Part shown: one piece after another, positions 25,851 through 33,175 of the stretch
Position numbering within the stretch: the first letter of the stretch is position 1
How the letters are laid out: each line of letters starts with the position of its first letter
Source: Bacillota bacterium
GTDB taxonomy: Bacteria > Bacillota > Clostridia > Clostridiales > Clostridiaceae
Direction of reading: 5' to 3'
Length of the DNA stretch: 55,783 nucleotides
NCBI GenBank assembly: GCA_023435985.1
Contig: JAEZKY010000243.1
Span: 1 to 55,783 of the forward strand
Translations under genes and position numbers: made by a program
The notes under the pieces: generated by a model
What the model saw: the letters and a program-made list of their open reading frames with translations, nothing else
Databases searched by the model: none
Told to the model about the DNA's origin: nothing

Positions 25851-26732
25851 ATGTTTTTTAGTAAGTATAAAGAAAAACAAGATGGAGCAATTCGTTATTA
25901 TGATGTTAAGTCTAGTAAAACAAAAATACTTTGTGTGATCATTTTTATACTATGTCTATTAATGGTCGCAGTATGTCTATTCCCTTCCATATGGGTATTC
26001 TTAGCGAGTTTTAAGGATATTAAGGAATTTAGAATAGATGCTACTATACTTCCAAAACTTTTTGATATAAAGCAATATGTTGATACATGGGAAAAATTAA
26101 ATTTTGTTAATTATTATGTGAATTCTGCAATAGTGGTAGTTGGTAGTGTTATATGTTCTGTAATATTTAATGGGCTTTTGGCTTATGTACTAGCAATAAT
26201 TAAGCCAAGGGGGCACAAGATAATACTAGGACTGGTAATGTGGAGTTTATTAATTCCAGCAACATCAAGTATTGTAGCGTTATTTGTAAATATAAACAAA
26301 ATAGGATTAAATGATTCCTTTATTCCGTTATGGTTTGTATTTGGTGCAAATGCATTTTATGTAGTTTTATTTAAAAACTTTTTTGAAGGTTTACCAAATG
26401 AATTAATAGAAGCGGCTAAGTTAGATGGATGTGGGTTGTTTAAGATATTTTTTAAAATTATACTACCACTTTCAAAACCAATAGTTGTGGTAGTTGTGAT
26501 TTTTACAATTACAGCAACATGGTCTGATTTCTTATTGCCATATTTAGTGCTTAATGGTACCGAAAAGGAAACTGTTATGGTTAAATTATTTGCATATCAT
26601 AATTCAAATAAGGTTAATGATATAGACATGCTAAGGGCAGTAGCATTCTCAATTATTCCACCAATTATTTTATTTACAATATTTCAGAAACAAATTACAG
26701 ATGGTGCCACAGCAGGTGCAGTAAAGGAGTAA
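25851..26732 (+). CDS. Carbohydrate ABC transporter permease, MalG/UgpE type
   Basis: A 293-residue second permease with six helices, the first at about residues 29-52 (ILCVIIFILCLLMVAVCLFPSIWVF), and EAA loop EAAKLDGCGLFKIFFKIILPLS. The gene starts 18 bases after its partner and ends 3 bases before the first GH65 gene, whose ribosome site lies inside its last codons. This tight packing shows that import and phosphorolysis are made together. Confidence 0.9.
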   Translation: MFFSKYKEKQDGAIRYYDVKSSKTKILCVIIFILCLLMVAVCLFPSIWVFLASFKDIKEFRIDATILPKLFDIKQYVDTWEKLNFVNYYVNSAIVVVGSVICSVIFNGLLAYVLAIIKPRGHKIILGLVMWSLLIPATSSIVALFVNINKIGLNDSFIPLWFVFGANAFYVVLFKNFFEGLPNELIEAAKLDGCGLFKIFFKIILPLSKPIVVVVVIFTITATWSDFLLPYLVLNGTEKETVMVKLFAYHNSNKVNDIDMLRAVAFSIIPPIILFTIFQKQITDGATAGAVKE

Positions 26733-26735
26733 GAC

Positions 26736-29042
26736 ATGACAAAGATTGCAGATAAATATTATATTACAGACCCGTGGAAAATCATAGAAGAAGGATTTAA
26801 TAAAGATTATTCAGAAGTATCAGAATCTATATATTCTCTTGGCAATGAATATATGGGTGTAAGAGGATATTTTGAAGAAGGATACAGTGGAGAAAGTCTC
26901 CTTGGAAGTTATTTTAATGGTGTGTATGAAGAACAAGCGGTAGTTGGACCGTCATATAAAGGGATAATCAAGAAGACTGAATTTATGGTGAATTCGGTAG
27001 ATTGGTTATATACTCGTATAACTATTGATGGTGAGCAGCTTAATATAAATAAAGCTAATATTAAAGATTTTAGAAGAGAACTTGATTTAAAGACAGGCAT
27101 TTTAAATCGCTCATTTATATGGAAATTAAATAGCGGGAAGGAATTGAAATTAGAATTTGAACGTTTTTTATCAATGGAAGAGGTTCATTTAGCAGGACAA
27201 AGAATAGGTATAACACCAATTAATTTTAATGGTGACATTGAAATTATTTCAGGGCTAGATTTTACAAATATTCATTATATGGTAGGTGAAAACTTGTGGA
27301 AATGCAGTAAGGCTGATAGTGAAAAAGGTTATTTAAGCATATTAGGAACTACAGTAAATACAAATCAAAATGTATTTTCTTCTTGTAAATTTGATTGTAT
27401 ATATAAAAATGAAGAAGATATTATTGAAGAAAAAAGAGTATTGAAGAAATTTACAATAAATCTTATTAAAGGTGAAAAATCTATTTTTACTAAAGTTATT
27501 AACAATATAGTTAATAAGAATAAAAAGTATATGGTATTTAATGAGTTTAAAACTAAGTGTGAAGAAGAGAAGAAAAATATTACAGCACTTTCCTATGATG
27601 ATATTAAAAGTAAAAGTATAGCTTGGTGGGATAGAATATGGGCAGAATCAGATATTGTAATTGATGGTGATGAATTAAATGAGCAAGGTATAAGATTTTG
27701 TATATTTCAAATGCATCAAACTTATCAGGGGGCTGAGCCGGGGGATATAATAGGCGCAAAAGGGTTGACTGGAGAAGCATATAGTGGCAATTCTTTTTGG
27801 GATACAGAAGCATACTGCCTGCCATTTTATGTTTTTAGCAACGGTGAAGCTGCTAAACATTTATTAAAGTTCAGACTTATTACATTACCGGAGGCACAAG
27901 AAAGAGCAAAACAATTAGATTGTGAAGGTGCATTTTTTCCGATAGCAACTATTAGTGGAAGGGAATGCTGTAGTCTATGGCAGCATGCTAGTCTACAGCT
28001 TCAGGCATCAACAGCAGTTGCATATGGAATATGGCATTATGAGAATATAACCGGAGATGAAGAATTTGTATTTGAAACAGGAACTCCGTTATTAATAGAA
28101 ATAAGCAGGATGCTTGCAACAAGAGGAGACTGGAATAGTGATAAATCTAAGTATGGTTATTATGGCGTAATGGGACCTGATGAATTTCAAATGATGATTA
28201 ATAATAATTGTTATACAAATTATATGGGGAAAGTTACACTCGAATATACTCTAGATGTATTAAAGAGATTAAAGAATAAGAATAGAAGTCTCTATGATGC
28301 TATAGTTAAGGAGTTTAATATAAAGCAGGAAGAAATGGTAAATTGGAATGTAATTGCTGAAAAAATGTACATTTCTTATAATGAAGAAACTAAACTTTTT
28401 GAGCAGCATGATGGATATTTTAATTTACCACATATTGATGTTCATAATATTCCAGTTGAGGATTTTCCATTATATAATCATTGGACATACGATAGGATTT
28501 ATCGTAATGATATGATCAAGCAGCCTGATGTGTTAATGCTAATGTTCTTATATAATAACGGATTTACAGAGGAACAGATAAAGGCTAATTATGAATATTA
28601 TGAACCTAGATGTATTCATGAAAGTTCCCTTTCACCATCAGTGCATTCAATACTAGCAGCACAGCTAAAAAAGCATGCAGAAGCCTATGATTTCTTTGGC
28701 TTTGCAACGAGAATGGATTTGGATAATTACAATCGCAATACACGTGAAGGCTTACATACAACTTCAATAGCTGGAGCCTGGATGAATATTTTATATGGTT
28801 TTGGTGGTATGCGTTCAGATAAAGAGTTTTTAAGTTTCAATCCATCAATTCCTAAAGCCTGGAATGGATATTCCTTTAGATTAGGTTATCACAATGATGT
28901 AATTGTAGTAGAAGTAAGCAAGGAAACTGTAAGTTTTTATACATTAAACGGCACAAAGCTTCAGATTGAAGTATATGGGAAATTGGTAACTTTAAGTAAT
29001 GACAAAACATCTATAAATATTCCCATTGAATGGAGAGGGTAG
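26736..29042 (+). CDS. GH65 inverting disaccharide/oligosaccharide phosphorylase, copy 1
   Basis: A 768-residue GH65 enzyme of normal length: N-terminal beta-sandwich (SLGNEYMGVRGYFEEGYSG), linker and (alpha/alpha)6 barrel. The general acid is predicted as Glu483 in MGPDEFQMMINNN, and the phosphate site includes the HESSLSPSVHS loop. GH65 enzymes attack alpha-glucosides with phosphate and release beta-glucose 1-phosphate, which fits the beta-phosphoglucomutase gene at 32401. Linkage preference (kojibiose, nigerose, maltose, trehalose, longer alpha-1,3) cannot be read directly; the GH87 neighbour favours nigerose or alpha-1,3-oligoglucan. No signal peptide, so cytosolic. Confidence 0.88.
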   Translation: MTKIADKYYITDPWKIIEEGFNKDYSEVSESIYSLGNEYMGVRGYFEEGYSGESLLGSYFNGVYEEQAVVGPSYKGIIKKTEFMVNSVDWLYTRITIDGEQLNINKANIKDFRRELDLKTGILNRSFIWKLNSGKELKLEFERFLSMEEVHLAGQRIGITPINFNGDIEIISGLDFTNIHYMVGENLWKCSKADSEKGYLSILGTTVNTNQNVFSSCKFDCIYKNEEDIIEEKRVLKKFTINLIKGEKSIFTKVINNIVNKNKKYMVFNEFKTKCEEEKKNITALSYDDIKSKSIAWWDRIWAESDIVIDGDELNEQGIRFCIFQMHQTYQGAEPGDIIGAKGLTGEAYSGNSFWDTEAYCLPFYVFSNGEAAKHLLKFRLITLPEAQERAKQLDCEGAFFPIATISGRECCSLWQHASLQLQASTAVAYGIWHYENITGDEEFVFETGTPLLIEISRMLATRGDWNSDKSKYGYYGVMGPDEFQMMINNNCYTNYMGKVTLEYTLDVLKRLKNKNRSLYDAIVKEFNIKQEEMVNWNVIAEKMYISYNEETKLFEQHDGYFNLPHIDVHNIPVEDFPLYNHWTYDRIYRNDMIKQPDVLMLMFLYNNGFTEEQIKANYEYYEPRCIHESSLSPSVHSILAAQLKKHAEAYDFFGFATRMDLDNYNRNTREGLHTTSIAGAWMNILYGFGGMRSDKEFLSFNPSIPKAWNGYSFRLGYHNDVIVVEVSKETVSFYTLNGTKLQIEVYGKLVTLSNDKTSINIPIEWRG

Positions 29043-29043
29043 A

Positions 29044-31221
29044 ATGGTCAATTGGTTAATAGAAGAAAATCAATATAACAAAGACAGAATATCTGAAAGT
29101 GGAAATAAGTTCCTTACAGGTAATGGATATCTAGGAATACGAGGAACACTGCCTGAATATGAAAAGGAACAATTTACTGCTATTAACTTGTCTGGAATCT
29201 ATGATCAAGTTGGAGATTCATGGAGAGAGCCGCTTAATGCGCCAAATGCTTTATTCACTTATATTGAATTTGATTCGCAGCAATATCGTCTTCCAAATGT
29301 TGAACCTTTAAATAATAGAATGATTTTAGATTATAGGTATGGAATTTTTAAATGCGAAACGACTTTTAGTACTCCAAAAGGAAAATTAAAAATTGAAGTT
29401 GAAAGATTTGAAGGAATGGCTGACAAACATTCTATCTTAATGAAATATAGCATCATTACAGAAAGTTCTGGAAACTTCAATATATATACGGGAATTGATG
29501 GAGATGTATGGGATATTAATGGTCCTCACTATGATAAAATTACATGCTTAGTTGAGGATGGCACCTTGATTGAAGAGGCTTTGACTCATGAAAACAAAGA
29601 TAAAGTATACACCTGTGAGAAAGTTAAATATGCTTTTAAAGCGTGCGAAGAAAAAATAGAGAAAGGTAATAAGTTACTTAGAAAAATAAGTATTGATGCT
29701 GAGAATAATTCAAGTTACACAATATATAAATTTATTAGCATATATACAAGTAAAGATTGCGGTGATGCCTTAAAGAAAGCAAAAATACTCACTAGTGATT
29801 TATATAATAGAGGCTACGAAGATTTATTGAAAGTCCATAAGAATGAATGGGAAAAGCTTTGGAAAATTTCAGAGGTTATTATAGATGGTGATGATAAGGC
29901 AATGGAAGCACTTAATTATTCAATATATCATCTTCACTGCATAGCACCTAGACATTCTAAAAGTCTTTCAATTGCAGCAAGAGGATTATCAGGACAAACA
30001 TATAAAGGAGCAGTATTCTGGGATACAGAGATGTTTATGCTGGACTTCTTTTTAAATACTGAACCAATGGTAGCTAAAACTTTATTGAAATATAGAATTG
30101 ATACATTAGATGGAGCTAAAAGAAAAGCTGAGTATTATGGATATAAAGGAGCATTTTATGCATGGGAAAGTCAAGAAGGCGGGTATGATGCATGTTCTGA
30201 TTATAATGTAACCGATGTATTTACAGGGCGCCCTATGAGAACATTTTTTAAGGACAAGCAAATTCATATATCTTCGGCTATTGTGCATGGAATTATGAAA
30301 TATATTGATCAAACAGAGGATTATGATTTATTAGCTGAAGGCGGAGATAAGGTAATAATTGAGTGCGCAGAATTTTATTACGATTTACTTTTGACTAAGC
30401 TGGGGTCAGAGGTATATGAACTTAGAGATGTAATAGGACCTGATGAGTACCATGAAAGAGTTAATAATAATGCTTATACTAATAGGATGGCTAAGTTTAC
30501 CTTTGAAAGTGCCATAAAAATAATAGAGATAGCTAAAAGTAAGGAATGGAATATCATTAAAGAATATAATTTAGATGAATTAAAAGTAAGATTTGCACAT
30601 GCAGTTAATAAAATATATATACCAATGCCTCATAATAAAACATCAATAATTTCACAATTTGACGGCTACGACGGTTTAGAAGATATAGAAATTGATAAAT
30701 TAAAGGAAAGATTAATAGATGATAAGGAATATTGGGGAGGAGCTTATGGGATAGCATCTCATACAAAGGTTATAAAGCAGGCAGATGTTATAACAATGCT
30801 TAACTTGTTTCATGGGGAATATTCAAAGGAAGTATTGCTTAAAAATTGGCAGTATTATGAACCAAGAACAGAGCATGGATCATCTTTAAGTGCGTGTATG
30901 TATGCATTAGTTGCATGTAAATGCGGATTAGCAGATAAAGCATATGAGTTTTTCTTAAAGTCAGCACTTACTGATATAGAAGGAAAGGGCAAACAATGGG
31001 CAGGACTCATTTATATAGGTGGGACTCACCCGGCCTCTTCAGGTGGAGCATACATGACAGCAGTGGAAGGCTTTGGCGGAATATATTTTGAAGATGGAAT
31101 AGTAAAATCTAAGCCTTGTATGCCAGCTAATTGGAAAAGGCTTAGCTTCAAAATACTATATTTAAATAAGTTATATCAAATTGACATAACTAACAATGAA
31201 GCTGAGATTAAATTACTTTAG
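29044..31221 (+). CDS. GH65 inverting phosphorylase, copy 2
   Basis: 725 residues from ATG 29044, one base after the first GH65 stop, with GGAGAGGG as ribosome site inside the preceding gene; the frame's earlier ATG at 29026 is rejected. N-terminus SGNKFLTGNGYLGIRGTLPEYE, general acid about Glu468 in IGPDEYHERVNNN, phosphate loop EHGSSLSACMY. It is clearly different in sequence from copy 1, so the two are paralogues with divided labour rather than a recent duplication. Adjacent GH65 pairs in Clostridium phytofermentans were, as I recall, characterised as alpha-1,3-oligoglucan phosphorylases, which supports but does not prove that role here. Confidence 0.87.
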   Translation: MVNWLIEENQYNKDRISESGNKFLTGNGYLGIRGTLPEYEKEQFTAINLSGIYDQVGDSWREPLNAPNALFTYIEFDSQQYRLPNVEPLNNRMILDYRYGIFKCETTFSTPKGKLKIEVERFEGMADKHSILMKYSIITESSGNFNIYTGIDGDVWDINGPHYDKITCLVEDGTLIEEALTHENKDKVYTCEKVKYAFKACEEKIEKGNKLLRKISIDAENNSSYTIYKFISIYTSKDCGDALKKAKILTSDLYNRGYEDLLKVHKNEWEKLWKISEVIIDGDDKAMEALNYSIYHLHCIAPRHSKSLSIAARGLSGQTYKGAVFWDTEMFMLDFFLNTEPMVAKTLLKYRIDTLDGAKRKAEYYGYKGAFYAWESQEGGYDACSDYNVTDVFTGRPMRTFFKDKQIHISSAIVHGIMKYIDQTEDYDLLAEGGDKVIIECAEFYYDLLLTKLGSEVYELRDVIGPDEYHERVNNNAYTNRMAKFTFESAIKIIEIAKSKEWNIIKEYNLDELKVRFAHAVNKIYIPMPHNKTSIISQFDGYDGLEDIEIDKLKERLIDDKEYWGGAYGIASHTKVIKQADVITMLNLFHGEYSKEVLLKNWQYYEPRTEHGSSLSACMYALVACKCGLADKAYEFFLKSALTDIEGKGKQWAGLIYIGGTHPASSGGAYMTAVEGFGGIYFEDGIVKSKPCMPANWKRLSFKILYLNKLYQIDITNNEAEIKLL

Positions 31222-31247
31222 CAGGGGAATATTTCTACTCCTCTGCT
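31220..31247. terminator. Bidirectional hairpin between GH65 and LacI genes
   Basis: AGCAGGGGA (31220-31228) pairs with TCCTCTGCT (31239-31247) with one G-T wobble. It occupies the 30-base gap between the convergent GH65 and LacI genes and overlaps the GH65 stop codon. The flanking T/A tracts are short. Confidence 0.7.
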
Positions 31248-31251
31248 GAAT

Positions 31252-32262
31252 TTAAATAGTTTTTACACTTTCCCGTTCTACAAGTCTGACAGGCAGAATA
31301 GTTTCTTTCTTATTGATAGTTTTGTTTTCGAGTTTATCAATTATGTAATTTACAGCAAGCCTACCTTTTAAAGGAGAATCTTGATGAATTGTAGTTAAGG
31401 CAGGTGATATTAGATTGCATAAATTAATATCATCAAAGCCTATTACAGAAATATCATCAGGAACTCTTCTGCCAGCTTGTTTTAATCCTGTAATAATACC
31501 AGCAGCAAGTATATCAGCAGTTGCAAATATTGCAGTAAAATCATTTCGTTTTGCTAAGGATCTACCAAGATTAATAGTTGTAGTAGTATCAATTTCCTGT
31601 TCAAAAACTAGTTTATTGTTAAATTGTATGTTAGCTTCTGAAAGTGCTTTCTTGTAGCCCTCAAAACGCTCTGATACAACACCTCTATATTTTATAGAAG
31701 GTGAAGCAAATGCTATGTTTGTATGACCATGATCAATAAGATATTTAGTAGCCATATAACCGCCATTAAAATCTTCAAGACTTACATTGCAGATATTAGG
31801 ATTAGAAATATAGCTGTCTATTAAAATTATTGGAATATGAAGTTTGGTCAATACATCATAAAAATCGTCCTCAAAAATACCAGCTAAAATCAAACCGTCA
31901 ACATTCCAGTTTCTAAGAAAAAAAATCAAGTCTTGACTTGTCTCCACAGTACGTAACATTAAATAATAACCATTTTCTCGCAAAGTAGATTCGATTGCTC
32001 CAATGAATATAGAATGAAATGGATCTTCCATAAAATTGCTATTGTGGTTAGTAACTATATGGTTTATTACACCAATAACTTTTGAAGAATTGGAAACTAG
32101 CGAACGAGCTGACATGTTTGGAACATATCCTAAATCTTCTATAGCTTTATTAATTTTTATTATAGTTTCTGCTGAAACACGACCAGGTTTACCATTAATT
32201 ACATTAGAAACAGTAGTGAAGCTCACGCCAACAGATTTAGCTATATCTTTAATTGTTGCCAT
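31252..32262 (-). CDS. LacI-family transcriptional repressor of the alpha-glucan locus
   Basis: A 336-residue regulator: helix-turn-helix and hinge at residues 1-60 (ATIKDIAKSVGVSFTTVSNVINGKPGRVS, then LGYVPNMSARSLVS), followed by a periplasmic-binding-like effector domain (IGVINHIVT, ILAGIFEDDF, VIGFDDINLCNLISPALTTI). AAGAGGTGG precedes the ATG. It sits between the importer/phosphorylase operon and the pgmB-GH87 unit. Palindromes of the LacI kind are found before both the operon and its own gene, so it probably represses all three until an oligosaccharide or its product binds. Confidence 0.92.
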   Translation of the reverse strand: MATIKDIAKSVGVSFTTVSNVINGKPGRVSAETIIKINKAIEDLGYVPNMSARSLVSNSSKVIGVINHIVTNHNSNFMEDPFHSIFIGAIESTLRENGYYLMLRTVETSQDLIFFLRNWNVDGLILAGIFEDDFYDVLTKLHIPIILIDSYISNPNICNVSLEDFNGGYMATKYLIDHGHTNIAFASPSIKYRGVVSERFEGYKKALSEANIQFNNKLVFEQEIDTTTTINLGRSLAKRNDFTAIFATADILAAGIITGLKQAGRRVPDDISVIGFDDINLCNLISPALTTIHQDSPLKGRLAVNYIIDKLENKTINKKETILPVRLVERESVKTI

Positions 32263-32283
32263 TATTTAAACCACCTCTTTGAG

Positions 32284-32302
32284 AAGTTTAAGGTTAAACC
32301 TT
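32284..32302. promoter_or_regulatory. LacI-type operator O3 at the regulator gene
   Basis: AAGTTTAAGGTTAAACCTT shares the AAGTTTAA and GTTAAAC halves of the perfect palindrome at 23303. It is 21 bases before the LacI start codon and within the divergent region shared with pgmB, so it could mediate self-repression and perhaps repression of pgmB-GH87. Confidence 0.7.
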
Positions 32303-32331
32303 GTTTAATATTTTAACATTAAAACCCAAAA

Positions 32332-32366
32332 TTGTATACCAAACAAATAAAATCGATAGTATACAA
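32332..32366. repeat. Inverted repeat TTGTATAC-N19-GTATACAA upstream of pgmB
   Basis: Perfect 8-bp arms at 32332-32339 and 32359-32366, 35-69 bases before the beta-phosphoglucomutase start. The sequence differs from the LacI-type palindromes, so it could bind another regulator. A weak sigma-A candidate, TTAACA (32313) with TATACC (32335) at 16 bases, overlaps the left arm. Confidence 0.4.
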
Positions 32367-32400
32367 GCAAGTATAGTAGATATGAAAGGAGATAGATAAA

Positions 32401-33048
32401 ATGATTAAAGGCGTAATTTTTGATCTTGATGGGGTATTAGTATCAACAGATGAAATGCATTTTGATGCGTGGAACATGTTGGCTAAAAAACTAGGCATTA
32501 TTAATTATACAAAGGAAGATAATGAAAGACAAAAAGGTGTAAGCAGAATGGAATCCTTAGAAGTTGTACTTTCAAAGGGAAAAGTAATTTATTCAAAGGA
32601 AGAGAAAGAAAAGTTTGCTGAAGAAAAAAATAATTATTACATTGGATTATTGGAAAAATTAGATTCTAGAGCTGTCTTAAAGGACGTTATAGAAACATTA
32701 GAAATGCTTAAATGTAGAGGAATAAAAATAGGAGTTGGATCAGCTAGCAAAAATACACATCTTATCTTAGAGAAGACTAGATTAAATAAGTATATTGATG
32801 AGATTAGCTGCGGACTTGATGTTAGTAAATCAAAACCAGATCCAGAGGTATTCATAGTAGCAGCAAGAAAGTTAAATTTAAAGAATGAGGAGTGTCTTGT
32901 AGTTGAAGACTCGAAGGTTGGAATAGTAGCAGCGAGAGCAGGCCATATGAGATCCTTGGGAGTTGGGCCGGAACATGATAAGCTCGGAGCAGATTATGAT
33001 GCAATGACTATGCAAAGTAATTTGGACTGGAATGAACTTCTTAAATAA
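32401..33048 (+). CDS. pgmB: Beta-phosphoglucomutase
   Basis: A 215-residue HAD-superfamily enzyme with a four-helix cap. The nucleophile Asp8 and acid/base Asp10 lie in FDLDGVLVSTDEMHFDAW; motif 2 is VGSASKNTH, and motif 4 lies in VVEDSKVGIVAA. It converts beta-glucose 1-phosphate to glucose 6-phosphate, exactly the follow-on step for the two GH65 phosphorylases. AAAGGAGATAG precedes the ATG. Its separation from the phosphorylase operon by the divergent LacI gene, and its pairing with GH87, show two transcription units for one pathway. Confidence 0.92.
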   Translation: MIKGVIFDLDGVLVSTDEMHFDAWNMLAKKLGIINYTKEDNERQKGVSRMESLEVVLSKGKVIYSKEEKEKFAEEKNNYYIGLLEKLDSRAVLKDVIETLEMLKCRGIKIGVGSASKNTHLILEKTRLNKYIDEISCGLDVSKSKPDPEVFIVAARKLNLKNEECLVVEDSKVGIVAARAGHMRSLGVGPEHDKLGADYDAMTMQSNLDWNELLK

Positions 33049-33175
33049 TATTTATTTAGTTTACATACAGAGGGCTGGAAGGAGGGATGGAAATAAAATT
33101 ATGACTGAAATAAATTTCGTCAAGCTCTTATAAAGTATAAAAAATTAAAAAACTATGTGAAAGGTGATGGAAAAC

